Positions 15,035 through 23,997 are shown, numbered from the stretch's first letter. The stretch is DNA of 64,000 bases from Sandaracinaceae bacterium (GCA_020633075.1 JACKEI010000002.1:1178001-1242000); one strand, 5' to 3'. Made by a program: numbers and translations. The notes: generated from the sequence alone by a model not told the origin.

Positions 15035-17575
15035 CTAGGGCTGCCCGACCCGGCCAGCGATCCGCCCTCGCAGGCAGGTGTTGCCGGTGTCTACCAGCAG
15101 CGAGCCGCTCTCTCCGTTGTCGGCCGGGGTGCCGCCCGTCCCGCCAGTGATCGTGACGGTGCCTGAGACGCTGGACGTGCCGCCCAGCGACACGACCACC
15201 ACGTCACCCGAGAAGCCTCCCACGCTCCCGCCGTTGCCGCCGCTGGCCGTCACCGTCGCGCTCAGCACGGCCGGAGTGCCCATGATGACCGCACCCTGGA
15301 ACGCGCCACCACTGCCCGAGGTCGAGGCGCCCGCGCGAGCCGTCACCGTGCCAGCCACGGAGGCGCTCCCGCGCAGCGTCGCGAGCTCCAGCTGCCCCGC
15401 GCTGCCGCCGGTGCCCGTGGTCGCCGCGCCGCCGTCGAGGTCGAAGGTCCCGTCCAGGCGGATGCCGGTGGTCACGAGGTTGGGGCTGCAGCCCGAGGGC
15501 GCGACCACGCCGCCTCCACTGCCGCCGTCCAGGCCGCTCCCACCGTGTAGCGTCGCGTTCGCGGCCACGACGAAGTTCTCCACGGGGGCGTTCTGCAGCG
15601 AGCGCGCGCTCGGCGGCGTGTAGAAGTAGGGATCGAAGGCGATGTAGCCACCGTCCCCGCCCGTCCCGGCGGACGACGCGCCGCCCACGGCGCTGACGTC
15701 CATGCCATACACGAAGAGGCCGATGCCGCCGTCCGTCGCGTCGCCTTCGCTCGCGAAGGCCAGATCGCCAGCGTCTCCACCTTGGGTCGCGCCCGCGCCA
15801 CCCGAGAGCAGGGCCGAAGCGTAGCCCAGGAAGCGCGTGCGAGACCCGAGCGTGCCGATGTTGCGCGTGCGGATCTCACCGCCGTCGCCTCCGCTGGTGG
15901 CCCCGTCACCGCCAAAGGTCGTGATGTTGCCCGAGAACTCGATGCGACGGACCACGGCCACGAAGTCGGAGAAGTAGCCCTCTTGCGCGTTGACGCTACC
16001 GCCGTCGCCACCGGCTCCGCCGGCCGAGTTGCCGCCCCGCGTGTCGAGCCCGCCGCTCACCGAGAGCGCTCCGCCGTAGCCGGTGGTGAACGTCACGTCA
16101 CCGCCGCGGCCGCCGTCGCAGCCCTGCACGGCGCATGCGCCCGTGTGCGCACCACCGCGGGTACGGATGGCCCCGGGGCTACGGATGTCGAGGGGGATGC
16201 CGTAGATGCAGTCGGCGCCGAGACGCACCTGGCCACCCGAGCCCGCGTAGCCCGCGACGTTGCCGCCATCGGTGCTGACCGCCGCAGCGTTGCAGACCAA
16301 GCGGGACTCCGCGCGGAGGATGGCTTCCCCGCCGCTCCCGCCGTTCCCTGCCGTCCCGGCGCCGCCGTTGCTGACGATGGTTCCGCCCGTGTAGAGCTGA
16401 GCGCCCGCGTCGAGGTTGATCGAGCCACCGGAGCCACCGCTCGGCCCATCGGCGCCACGGGTGTTGATGCTTCCGAGCGCGAGCAGGACGTCACCCGTCT
16501 CGATGCTGACACGTCCGCCGTTTGCTCCCGCCGCGACGCCGTGGGTGTCGATGACGGACGATGCGCCCAAGACCACGCGGCGTGCGCCGAGGTCGAGGCC
16601 GTCTCTGCCGGACGCGTTGGCCGCGGTCACGATCGTTCCCAGGACCTCGACGTCGTCGTCGAAGTGCAGCGTGGAGGTGCCGCCGCCACCGAAGCTGTTG
16701 TCGGCCAGCGTGAGCGTCGCGCCCGCGGCGACGCGCAGACCCGTGGCGACCTCGCCCACCATGTTCGTCGCGTCCCAGATCAGCAGCCGGTCGTTGTCCT
16801 CCCGGAGGTAGAGCGCGCCGTTCGCCAGGGAGCCCTCCGAGCCCGAGGCGACCAGGGGAAGCGTCCGGTCGCTGGTGATCTCGGCCGGACGGTCGCCGAG
16901 GTCGGCCGTCACGCTGGGTGCGCTGCACGAGGCATCCACGCTCCCCGTGTCGGCCAGCATCAGGAAGGCATCCACGCTGTCCTGGTAGTTGTTCTCGGTG
17001 ACGTCACCGCCATCCCCGCCGTCCCCGCTCGTGCCCGCGCCGCCGTGCGTGTCGAGCACGAACGCCCCGGCGGGACCGCTGGGCGGGGTCACCACGTTGA
17101 CCATCGGCTGGTCGTTGCAGTCGAGGAAGCTCGTGTCGACCTCGCCGTCTTCCAACGTAGCGTTGGCGGCGGTGCCATCGCCGTCGCCGTTGTCCAGGCC
17201 GATGTCCAGGCGCCGCCCGCCGGCGGCGCACTCGGGCCCCGGGGAGATGGGGACCGTGCGAACCAGTACGTTGTCTTCGATGCCGACGACGTCGCTGCCG
17301 TTGCAGACGGAGGACGTCTGGTCCACTTCGTCCGCGCTCAGCGTGCCATCCCGGTTGTCGTCGACACCCGTCTGGACGCGCACGCCGCCGGTCGGGCAGG
17401 TGGGGTCGCCAGGCGCGATGGCCGTGATGGCCGGGATGATCGGAGGGTCGCCCTCGATGGTGGTGTCCCCGCCGCCGCAGCCGAAGGCGGAGAGGCAGAC
17501 GCCAAGGGCGGTGGACAAGATCGACCCGCGCACGACGGTGCGGGGGGCCAGCACATGGGTAAACTCACGAGACAT
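15035..17575 (-). CDS. Giant glycine-rich surface lipoprotein with EF-hand-like modules
   Basis: Protein of 846 residues. The signal peptide ends in LSAFGC, a lipobox. Next come two cysteine-bounded modules resembling calcium-loop repeats, with DDNRDGTLSADEV and a second copy carrying DNGDGDGTAANATLEDGEV. The remainder (about 165-840) is a long series of short Gly/Ser/Asp-rich units such as GGDGGD and GGSGGS separated by beta-strand-like stretches, reminiscent of right-handed beta-helix or adhesin-like surface proteins. Function is unknown; surface display is inferred from the lipobox. ATG at 17575 was used because the frame continues open upstream without signal-peptide logic. It is convergent with the MBOAT gene and divergent from the kinase gene 73 bases away. 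Confidence 0.8.
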   Translation of the reverse strand: MSREFTHVLAPRTVVRGSILSTALGVCLSAFGCGGGDTTIEGDPPIIPAITAIAPGDPTCPTGGVRVQTGVDDNRDGTLSADEVDQTSSVCNGSDVVGIEDNVLVRTVPISPGPECAAGGRRLDIGLDNGDGDGTAANATLEDGEVDTSFLDCNDQPMVNVVTPPSGPAGAFVLDTHGGAGTSGDGGDGGDVTENNYQDSVDAFLMLADTGSVDASCSAPSVTADLGDRPAEITSDRTLPLVASGSEGSLANGALYLREDNDRLLIWDATNMVGEVATGLRVAAGATLTLADNSFGGGGTSTLHFDDDVEVLGTIVTAANASGRDGLDLGARRVVLGASSVIDTHGVAAGANGGRVSIETGDVLLALGSINTRGADGPSGGSGGSINLDAGAQLYTGGTIVSNGGAGTAGNGGSGGEAILRAESRLVCNAAAVSTDGGNVAGYAGSGGQVRLGADCIYGIPLDIRSPGAIRTRGGAHTGACAVQGCDGGRGGDVTFTTGYGGALSVSGGLDTRGGNSAGGAGGDGGSVNAQEGYFSDFVAVVRRIEFSGNITTFGGDGATSGGDGGEIRTRNIGTLGSRTRFLGYASALLSGGAGATQGGDAGDLAFASEGDATDGGIGLFVYGMDVSAVGGASSAGTGGDGGYIAFDPYFYTPPSARSLQNAPVENFVVAANATLHGGSGLDGGSGGGVVAPSGCSPNLVTTGIRLDGTFDLDGGAATTGTGGSAGQLELATLRGSASVAGTVTARAGASTSGSGGAFQGAVIMGTPAVLSATVTASGGNGGSVGGFSGDVVVVSLGGTSSVSGTVTITGGTGGTPADNGESGSLLVDTGNTCLRGRIAGRVGQP

Positions 17576-17648
17576 AGCGGGTACTCCTGGCCGAATCGTA
17601 CACGCTTCGTGCTCGGTCGTCTTCCATAACCATGAGAGCATCGGACCG

Positions 17649-19619
17649 ATGACCCGAGAGCAGCTCGTCGCGCACCTGCGCACGCTCGGACTCGACGAAG
17701 CGCGGGAGCTCGCGCTCAGCGCGACGCTCACGAAGGAGACGTGGATGGGGCCGTTCGCCAGCGGCGCCGTGCCACCGCAGGGCCAAGCTGTGCCCGCACG
17801 CTCCGGCGTCGGCCCCCTGCCCCGCATCGCGCTGAGCGGCCTGCTGCCCACCTCTGCGCCCACACCGGGTCCGGCCGGCGTGGGCGCGTCCGCGGCGCAC
17901 GCGGAGGCCCCCGCGGACCTCGAGGTCATCGGGCTGCTCGGGGAGGGGGGCATGGGGCGCGTGCACCTCGCGCGTCAGCGCTCCCTCGGCCGCGAGGTCG
18001 CCGTGAAGACGCTCAAGGGCGACGTCGCCGACGCCCGCGCCGTGGCCATGCTGCGCGAGGAGGCGACCACCATGGGCCGCCTGGAGCACCCCAACGTCGT
18101 GCCTGTGCACGCCGTCGGTCGCGACGACGCAGGGCGCCTGGTGCTGGTCATGAAGCGCGTCGACGGAGTCAGCTGGCACGATCTGCTGCGCGACCCCGAC
18201 CACCCTCGCTGGCAGGTGCTCGCGCCCGGCGCGGAGGACCGCTTGGAGCTGCACCTCGATGTGCTGGCACAGGTCGCGAACGCGCTCCACTTCGCGCACT
18301 CGCGCGGCGTCGTGCATCGTGACGTGAAGCCCGAGAACGTGCTGCTGGGCGAGCACGGTGAGGTCTACCTCGCCGACTGGGGCATCGCGACCGCCATCGG
18401 CGGCGACGGTTCGACCGCGATCGTCGGGACGCCCACCTACATGGCTCCCGAGATGGTCATGGGAGACCCCAGCAAGATTGACGCGCGCACGGACGTCTTC
18501 CTGCTCGGAGCGACCCTGCACGAGGTCCTCACGGGGGCACCCCCGCACGCAGGCGAGACGGTGCACATGGTGCTGCTGGCCGCCTACGATCCTGCGCCCC
18601 TCGAGTACGCGCCCGCCGTGCCGCGCGAGCTGTGCGCCATCGCGCGGCAGGCCATGGCCAAGGATCCCGCGGACCGCTTCCCAAGCGCCCTCGCGTTTCG
18701 CCGCGCGCTCGACGAACGCAGGCGCCGCGCCGGTGCGCTCGCCCTCATCCGCTCTGCGCGCGCGCTGCTCACGGAGCTCGAGGAGCGGGTGGGTGAACCC
18801 AGCGAGACGGAGAAGACCTTCGACACGCGCCTGGTGGAGTGCCGCTTCGCGTTCGTGCAGGCGCTGCGCCACTGGCCCGAGAGCGAGGACGCGCGCACCG
18901 GACTCGACGCCGTCCTGCGCCTAGCCGTCCGCAACGAGCTCGAGCGTGAGAACGTCGCCGCTGCGCGCAGCCTGCTCGCCGAGCTGAGCGTCGCTGACCG
19001 TGAACTGGCAGACGCCGTGCTGGACCTCGAGGCGACCCTTGGCGCTCGTCAGAGGGATGTCGAGAGACTGCGTGCCCTCGCTGCGGACGAGGACCTTCGC
19101 ATCGGCCTGCGCGCCCGCATGCTCGTCCTGGGCGTGATCATCGCGGTGGGCGCGGTCATCTCGTACTACTTCTCCTTCGGGCCGGGCGCCGCAGCGGGGA
19201 TCCCTTCGCACGCGGACATCATCGGCATCGCGGGCATCTTCGTGCTCGTCGTAGGCGGCGCTGGCACGCTGCTCCGCCGTCACCTCTTGGCCAACGCCGC
19301 GGGCCGGCGCGCTGCGGTGTTGCTCGCGTGTGCGCTGCTGGGGTTGTTGTCCCATCGCGTCATCGGGGCGGCCCATGGCGTACCCACCCAAGCGATCCTG
19401 GCCATGGACTTCGTCATCATGGCGCTGGTCACGGGCGCGGCTAGCCTGGTCGTCCCCCGGGTCGCGTGGGCCGCGCCCATCCCGTTGCTCGGGGCCGGGC
19501 TCACCGTGCTGTATCCCGACTCCGTGGCGTTCGTCTTCTCGGCGGTCTCCGTGGTGGGCGTGTTCGCGGTGGCGCTGCTGTGGCTGGGAGGGGCCCGCTC
19601 GGGGGACCCGCCAAGCTGA
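17649..19619 (+). CDS. Ser/Thr protein kinase with a multi-pass C-terminal membrane domain
   Basis: Protein of 656 residues. A short N-terminal region (1-88) precedes a Hanks-type kinase domain (about 91-350): glycine loop GEGGMGRV (98-105), Lys120, HRDVKPEN (223-230), magnesium motif DWG (243-245, instead of DFG) and GTPTYMAPE (260-268). A helical linker with coiled-coil character (about 355-495) follows, then five or six hydrophobic helices (about 500-650). Most bacterial kinases of this type have one membrane span, so a polytopic tail is unusual. It probably signals from membrane state or a membrane ligand; the target is unknown. It is a single gene, divergent from the glycine-rich lipoprotein. 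Confidence 0.9.
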   Translation: MTREQLVAHLRTLGLDEARELALSATLTKETWMGPFASGAVPPQGQAVPARSGVGPLPRIALSGLLPTSAPTPGPAGVGASAAHAEAPADLEVIGLLGEGGMGRVHLARQRSLGREVAVKTLKGDVADARAVAMLREEATTMGRLEHPNVVPVHAVGRDDAGRLVLVMKRVDGVSWHDLLRDPDHPRWQVLAPGAEDRLELHLDVLAQVANALHFAHSRGVVHRDVKPENVLLGEHGEVYLADWGIATAIGGDGSTAIVGTPTYMAPEMVMGDPSKIDARTDVFLLGATLHEVLTGAPPHAGETVHMVLLAAYDPAPLEYAPAVPRELCAIARQAMAKDPADRFPSALAFRRALDERRRRAGALALIRSARALLTELEERVGEPSETEKTFDTRLVECRFAFVQALRHWPESEDARTGLDAVLRLAVRNELERENVAAARSLLAELSVADRELADAVLDLEATLGARQRDVERLRALAADEDLRIGLRARMLVLGVIIAVGAVISYYFSFGPGAAAGIPSHADIIGIAGIFVLVVGGAGTLLRRHLLANAAGRRAAVLLACALLGLLSHRVIGAAHGVPTQAILAMDFVIMALVTGAASLVVPRVAWAAPIPLLGAGLTVLYPDSVAFVFSAVSVVGVFAVALLWLGGARSGDPPS

Positions 19620-19647
19620 CCACGTCACGCCGCGGTCACGCCAGAGG

Positions 19648-20112
19648 TCAGCTGAACTGGGCCATCGCGAACATGGCCGTGACCTTGTCGTTCGTGGCTC
19701 GCAGCCGCCGCGCCAGGGTCCGCAGCATGTTGGCCTGGATGGCCAGCGCCAGGTCGCGGTCGGTGCCCAGCAGCATGTCCAGATCACCGTAGGAGATGGC
19801 ATACAGCACGGACGCCTCGTGACCGAGCGCCCGCGCCGCGCGGTTCAGCTCCCGGTCGATGAACTCCATCTCGCCGAAGTAGGCCCCGGGCCGCAGCACC
19901 GCGAGCGCCTCCTCCCCGATCCCGGGCACCATCTTGGAGATACGCACCGAACCTTCGGCGACCACGAAGATCTCACTCCCGTCGTCCCCTTCGTCGAAGA
20001 GCACCTCGCCCCGTCCGAGCTTGCGTTCCTGGGCGATCGAGCGGATATGAGCCAGGTGCAGCGGGCCGAGGCCGGCGAAGAGATCGATGGTATTGAGGAT
20101 GTCTGCGGACAT
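19648..20112 (-). CDS. Stand-alone cyclic-nucleotide-binding domain protein
   Basis: Protein of 154 residues that is essentially one Crp/Fnr-type beta-barrel domain. Visible features are GEVLFDEGDDGSEIFVV (about 35-51), GSVRI (54-58) and the phosphate-binding-cassette region PGAYFGEMEFIDRELNRAA (about 74-92). It lacks the helix-turn-helix that follows in Crp regulators, so it is unlikely to bind DNA itself. It may sense a cyclic nucleotide and act through protein contacts. In the cassette the usual Arg-Ser/Thr-Ala is NRAA. It is convergent with the kinase gene across 28 bases. Confidence 0.85.
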   Translation of the reverse strand: MSADILNTIDLFAGLGPLHLAHIRSIAQERKLGRGEVLFDEGDDGSEIFVVAEGSVRISKMVPGIGEEALAVLRPGAYFGEMEFIDRELNRAARALGHEASVLYAISYGDLDMLLGTDRDLALAIQANMLRTLARRLRATNDKVTAMFAMAQFS

Positions 20113-20160
20113 GTCGGTGATCGCAGCATAGCCCGCTGGCCAGATTTCTCCTCTTTTCGC

Positions 20161-20188
20161 TTGCAGACCCGCGCTGCGCCCTCATAAT
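20161..20188 (+). promoter_or_regulatory. Possible sigma70-type promoter of rplU-rpmA
   Basis: TTGCAG at 20161-20166 and CATAAT at 20183-20188 are separated by 16 bases; the -10 matches the consensus at five of six positions and the -35 at three. It lies 48 bases upstream of the rplU start in the only intergenic gap before this operon, which has lower GC than its surroundings. Confidence 0.4.
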
Positions 20189-20236
20189 CCCCGCCCTGCC
20201 CGTCTAGGACGCGGCGGCCCAGAACGGATTTTAAAG

Positions 20237-20545
20237 ATGTACGCAGTCATCAAAACGGGCGGGAAGCAGTACCGCGTCCAAGAAGGCGACACGGTTCGCG
20301 TCGAGAAGCTCGACGGGGACATCGGTGGCCAGGTCGAGTTCAGCGAGATCCTGATGCTGGGTGGTGATTCCCCGCGCGTCGGCACGCCGACCGTCGGCGG
20401 CGCCAAGGTCGTTGCCAAGATCATCGGTCAGGATCGCGCCAAGAAGATCATCGTCTTCAAGATGCGCCGCCGTAAGAACTACCGCCGCAAGTACGGTCAC
20501 CGCCAGCCCTTCACCGAGCTGCGCATCCAGAGCGTTCAGGGCTGA
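20237..20545 (+). CDS. rplU: 50S ribosomal protein L21
   Basis: Protein of 102 residues matching L21 over its whole length, with the N-terminal MYAVIKTGGKQYRVQEGD and the C-terminal KMRRRKNYRRKYGHRQPFT region that contacts 23S rRNA. L21 is a component of the large subunit. It is followed after 19 bases by rpmA, the standard rplU-rpmA arrangement. The start is fixed by conserved N-terminal residues. Confidence 0.97.
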   Translation: MYAVIKTGGKQYRVQEGDTVRVEKLDGDIGGQVEFSEILMLGGDSPRVGTPTVGGAKVVAKIIGQDRAKKIIVFKMRRRKNYRRKYGHRQPFTELRIQSVQG

Positions 20546-20564
20546 AAGCCCAAGGAATCATCAG

Positions 20565-20843
20565 ATGGCTCATAAAAAGGGACAGGGTTCCTCACGCAAC
20601 GGCCGCGACTCCAAGGCGCAGTACCGCGGCGTGAAGGTCTTCGGTGGCGAGACGGTCAACGCCGGCTCCATCCTCGTTCGTCAGGTCGGCACCACGGTTC
20701 ACGCCGGGAACAACGTCGGCGTGGGCAAGGACTACACGCTCTGGGCGCGCATCGACGGCGTCGTGAAGTTCGAGCGTCGCGGCCGCACGGCCGGCAAGAA
20801 GGTCAGCGTCTACCCGCTGCCCGAGCAAGCCGCCGCAGAGTGA
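20565..20843 (+). CDS. rpmA: 50S ribosomal protein L27
   Basis: Protein of 92 residues with the conserved L27 opening MAHKKGQGSSRNGRDS, whose flexible N-terminus reaches the peptidyl-transferase centre, and the internal GGETVNAGSILVRQ. ATG at 20565 is preceded by AAGGAA at a plausible distance. It is the second gene of the rplU operon. The GTPase gene obgE, which often follows, is absent; a methyltransferase gene comes next. Confidence 0.97.
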   Translation: MAHKKGQGSSRNGRDSKAQYRGVKVFGGETVNAGSILVRQVGTTVHAGNNVGVGKDYTLWARIDGVVKFERRGRTAGKKVSVYPLPEQAAAE

Positions 20844-20902
20844 GCGCGGAGTAATCCCGCTGGGCACGGGACGCACGTAGGGAAAGGTGGCATAGTCCAC
20901 CG

Positions 20903-21745
20903 ATGCGTGACCACCGACCCAGCTTCACGGCCGCCCTCGTCAGTTTTGGCAGGGGGGTCAGCAGACCGGGCATGAGCGTCGACCCCTTCGCGGTGGACCT
21001 CTGCCCGTTTCCATTCCGTCCGTTGCTGAGGGCCTACGGCGCAACGGGCACGCTCGAGCCGGTGCGCTCGGTGTACCGTGCCGCCTCGCTCGGCATGGTG
21101 GACCACGTCAGCCTGCGGACCTCCGCCATCGACCGCGGGGTGGGCGGGGCGCTGGCCGACGGAGCAGAGCAGATCGTCCTCCTGGGGGCCGGACTGGACG
21201 CCCGTAGCCGTCGGCTGCCCGCGCTGGCCGGCCACACGGTGTTCGAGGTGGATCACCCCGCGACGCAGCGCTACAAGCGCACGAAGATGGGCGAGCGCGA
21301 GGGTCTGCGCTACGTCGCCGTGGACTTCGAGCGCGACGACCTGGGCCAGCGCTTGGCGGAGGCGGGCTTCGACGTCGGCCGGGTCACCGCGTGGATCTGG
21401 GAAGGCGTCACCATGTACCTGGCTCCGGCCGCCGTGGAGGCCACCCTCGGCCAGCTGGAGCGCCTGTCTGCGCCGGGCAGCCGCCTGCTTGCGTCCTACA
21501 TGGTGCCGAACAGCGTCCCCTTCGGGCCGGCCGGTGCGCTGCTCGTGCGGCATGCCTTCGACGCCATCGGCGAGGGGCTCCACGCGACCTACGAGCGTCG
21601 CGACATGAACGCGCTGCTCGCGCGGCACGGGTTCTCCGTCTTGACGGACACCAACAGCGTCGACTGGGCCGAGTCCGCCGGCGTCAGCGCCTGGCAGACG
21701 AAGATCTTCCGCGGCGAGCGGCTGGTCATCGCGCGCCGCGACTGA
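20903..21745 (+). CDS. LCM-type class I SAM-dependent methyltransferase
   Basis: Protein of 280 residues of the leucine carboxyl methyltransferase-like family (TIGR00027 type) frequent in actinobacteria and myxobacteria. The SAM-binding strand-loop is QIVLLGAGLDARSRRL (about 90-105), followed by the acidic strand VFEVDHPATQRYKR (about 113-126) and WIWEGVTMYL (about 167-176), all family hallmarks. Substrates of bacterial members are largely unknown. It lies 59 bases after rpmA and 6 bases before the NRDE gene, suggesting co-transcription with the latter. Confidence 0.88.
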   Translation: MRDHRPSFTAALVSFGRGVSRPGMSVDPFAVDLCPFPFRPLLRAYGATGTLEPVRSVYRAASLGMVDHVSLRTSAIDRGVGGALADGAEQIVLLGAGLDARSRRLPALAGHTVFEVDHPATQRYKRTKMGEREGLRYVAVDFERDDLGQRLAEAGFDVGRVTAWIWEGVTMYLAPAAVEATLGQLERLSAPGSRLLASYMVPNSVPFGPAGALLVRHAFDAIGEGLHATYERRDMNALLARHGFSVLTDTNSVDWAESAGVSAWQTKIFRGERLVIARRD

Positions 21746-21751
21746 GCCCGC

Positions 21752-22570
21752 ATGTGCACCCTGATCGCGTTTCACCGCATCCACGAAGCGTCGGAGGGCA
21801 CGTCCTCGGGGACGCTCGTCGCGGCCAACCGGGATGAGTTCTACGCGCGCCCAGCCCGCGCCCCGGAGCTCATCGCCCCTCATGTCGTCGCGGGCGTCGA
21901 CGTCTCGCAGGGCGGCACCTGGCTGGGCGTGCACGCATCCGGGCTCTTCGTCGGGCTCACCAACCAACGTAGCTTCGGTGGCCGCGACGCCACCAAGAAG
22001 ACCCGCGGTGAGGTGGTCCTGCGCGCGCTCGGCGCGGCGGAGCTCGAGCCCGCGCTCGCTACGCTGCGTGAGCTGGACGCGCGCGAGTACAACGGCTTCA
22101 ACCTGCTCCTCGGCGACGGCGACCGCCTGGTCGTGGCGTACGCGCGCCCGGAGTCTCCCGACGTCGAGCTCCAGGAGCTCGGGGCGGGCGTGCACGTGCT
22201 CGGCAACGACCGCTTGCGCTCCCCTGACTTTCCGAAGGCCGCACGCATCGAGCGCGAAGCGCAGCAGCTGGTCCGCGCTGGCGCGGCGCCCTTCACGTCG
22301 CAAGTGGAGCCCCTGCGCGCGCTGCTCGCCAATCACGCGCAGCCCGAGCTCGACAGCGTGCACGTCCCGCCTGGCGCGCCGTTTCCACGCGAGCTGGTGC
22401 GCGCGCTCGAGGCCACCTGCATCCACACGCCTCACTACGGCACGGTCTCGTCCACCCTCCTGGAGCTCACGCCCGGGCACGTGGCGCAGTACTGGCACGC
22501 GGCGGGGGCGCCTTGCCAAGCGCCGCTGCGCCCGGTCCCGCTCGCCACGCTTCTGCTTGCAGGTGGTTGA
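21752..22570 (+). CDS. NRDE-family (TANGO2-like) protein
   Basis: Protein of 272 residues beginning MCTLIAF, where Cys2 would be the N-terminal nucleophile after Met removal in this Ntn-hydrolase-like family. The defining motif NRDEF is at about 27-31, followed by GGTWLGV (about 53-59) and FVGLTNQR, all characteristic. Eukaryotic TANGO2 has been linked to heme or lipid handling; bacterial roles are unclear. It starts six bases after the methyltransferase stop. Confidence 0.9.
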   Translation: MCTLIAFHRIHEASEGTSSGTLVAANRDEFYARPARAPELIAPHVVAGVDVSQGGTWLGVHASGLFVGLTNQRSFGGRDATKKTRGEVVLRALGAAELEPALATLRELDAREYNGFNLLLGDGDRLVVAYARPESPDVELQELGAGVHVLGNDRLRSPDFPKAARIEREAQQLVRAGAAPFTSQVEPLRALLANHAQPELDSVHVPPGAPFPRELVRALEATCIHTPHYGTVSSTLLELTPGHVAQYWHAAGAPCQAPLRPVPLATLLLAGG

Positions 22571-22574
22571 AGAA

Positions 22575-22619
22575 GCCGAGGTCAGTTCGTCCGTGGCCTG
22601 CTAGGCTGAGGCCCTCGGC
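22575..22619 (+). terminator. Two-tier hairpin after the NRDE gene
   Basis: Outer arms GCCGAG (22575-22580) and CTCGGC (22614-22619) enclose inner arms GGCCT (22595-22599) and AGGCC (22609-22613), with a one-sided bulge. It begins four bases after the NRDE stop. No T-tract follows. It may end the methyltransferase-NRDE transcript. Confidence 0.4.
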
Positions 22620-22688
22620 TCGTGCACAACAGGTGACCGTCTGGTCGTGTTATTGTGCTAGGCTCGTCGCACCGCTCAGGATCAGCCC

Positions 22689-23549
22689 ATGACCCCTCAC
22701 GCCTTCCGCCCTCGTGCCCCCATGCTGCGCGGCCTCGCCGCCCTCGCCTTGCTCGGCTCCGTCTCCTGTGGGGGAGAGTCCGGAGGTGAGACGCACGTCA
22801 TGCTGATCTCCGAGATGCGCTTGGTCCTGGGTACCGATGCGGATGGCTCCCTGCGCGGGATCAACCTCGACGATCGCGTGGACGACTCGCCGGCTCCGGA
22901 GACGTGCGGCAAGGTGGACGGCGTGGCCCCCGATGGCACCCCGGGCGTGGACAACCAGTTCAGCATCCTCGGCGGGGTGGTGGTCTCCCAGCTGGGTGGC
23001 AACGCCGACGCTCTCATTCAGAGCTCCATCAACGACGGCCGCTTGCTGGTTCTGCTCGAGCTCATGAACGTGCAGAGCCTGGAGAACGACAACAACGTCA
23101 CGGTGCGCATCCACATCGGCAGCGGCCCGGTAGACGTCGGGACCAACGGGCGGCCCGAGCCCGGCCAGAGCTTCGACATCTCGGAGATGAGCCAGCAGAT
23201 CGAGGTACGCAACGCCCGCATCGTCAACGGCCGCATCGACATCCACCCCTTCGACATCGACATCAACGTCGACATCCTGCAGGCCATGTTCCAGCTGACG
23301 TTGCTGGACTCGCGCATCCAGCTCGACATCCGTGAGGACACCTCTGGCTCGGGCGTCCTGGGCGCTGGCGTGGACCGCTACATGGTGCGCGACATCGTGG
23401 CCAACGACGAGACGCTCATGCCGACCCTCGGCGCGGTCGAGCTGTTGTTGCGCGGCCTCGGGGACCTCGTGCCCAACGACGAGGGCGGCTGCGACCGCAT
23501 CTCCGTGGGCATCGAGGTCGACGTGGTACCTGCCTTCATCCTACGTTGA
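22689..23549 (+). CDS. Hypothetical lipoprotein
   Basis: Protein of 286 residues with a signal peptide and the lipobox SVSC (Cys near residue 27) followed by GGESGG. No known domain is recognised. The mature part is rich in beta-strand-like stretches, with several Asp/Ile alternations (RIDIHPFDIDINVDIL around 181-196) and three later cysteines that may form disulfides. It lies alone between the hairpin after the NRDE gene and the YhbY-like gene. It is probably an outer-membrane-anchored protein of lineage-specific distribution. Confidence 0.75.
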   Translation: MTPHAFRPRAPMLRGLAALALLGSVSCGGESGGETHVMLISEMRLVLGTDADGSLRGINLDDRVDDSPAPETCGKVDGVAPDGTPGVDNQFSILGGVVVSQLGGNADALIQSSINDGRLLVLLELMNVQSLENDNNVTVRIHIGSGPVDVGTNGRPEPGQSFDISEMSQQIEVRNARIVNGRIDIHPFDIDINVDILQAMFQLTLLDSRIQLDIREDTSGSGVLGAGVDRYMVRDIVANDETLMPTLGAVELLLRGLGDLVPNDEGGCDRISVGIEVDVVPAFILR

Positions 23550-23581
23550 GCACGCACGGCCCGCGCGTGGTATGAAGGGGC

Positions 23582-23935
23582 ATGAGTGAGCCCAAGGCGC
23601 CGCCCCGTCGTCCTGCCGAGGACCTGACGGGCAAACAGCGAAGCTACCTGAGAGGGCTGGCTCATCACATTCAGCCTGTCGTGCAGCTCGGCCGCGAGGG
23701 TCTCACGGACGGGGTCGTCGACGCCGTGTCCCGAGCGCTGCGGGACCACGAGCTCATCAAGGTGAAGGTGCTCGAGTCCTCCCCCGACGACCGACGCGGC
23801 GCTACCCCCAAGCTCGCGCTCCTCTGCGGGGCGCACGAGGTGGGGCAGGTGGGGCGCGTCGTGATCCTGTATCGCGCGCACGACACCGATCCGGTCATCC
23901 GCCTGCCACGCCGTACGGCCGCAAAAGGCAGCTGA
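23582..23935 (+). CDS. YhbY-type CRM-domain RNA-binding protein
   Basis: Protein of 117 residues matching the YhbY/CRM fold: LTGKQRSYLRGLAHHIQPVVQLGREGLT (about 15-42, read here as family landmarks LTGKQR, LRGLAH and VQLG.EGLT), then the conserved HELIKVKVL (about 55-63) and the closing GRVVILYR. YhbY associates with pre-50S ribosomal particles in E. coli. The start ATG is well placed. It has no close partner gene; the next gene begins 62 bases on, behind a small palindrome. Confidence 0.9.
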   Translation: MSEPKAPPRRPAEDLTGKQRSYLRGLAHHIQPVVQLGREGLTDGVVDAVSRALRDHELIKVKVLESSPDDRRGATPKLALLCGAHEVGQVGRVVILYRAHDTDPVIRLPRRTAAKGS

Positions 23936-23958
23936 CCGAAAATGATGCGCGGTCGGTA

Positions 23959-23972
23959 GTTGAATTTTCAAC
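23959..23972. promoter_or_regulatory. 14-base palindrome upstream of a run of unknown genes
   Basis: GTTGAA and TTCAAC flank TT, giving a perfect palindrome in an AT-rich patch unusual for this region. It lies 25 bases before the ATG at 23998 and could be an operator or overlap a promoter. No regulator gene is adjacent. Confidence 0.35.
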
Positions 23973-23997
23973 CGTTTCTGTGACAAACTGGGGGCGT

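Noticed and set aside
15035..17575. Regularly spaced GCCGCCGTCGCC-type repeats resembling an array
   Set aside because: Repeats are imperfect, in frame and encode Gly/Asp/Ser units of one protein. There are no constant repeats with unique spacers, so this is not a CRISPR array.
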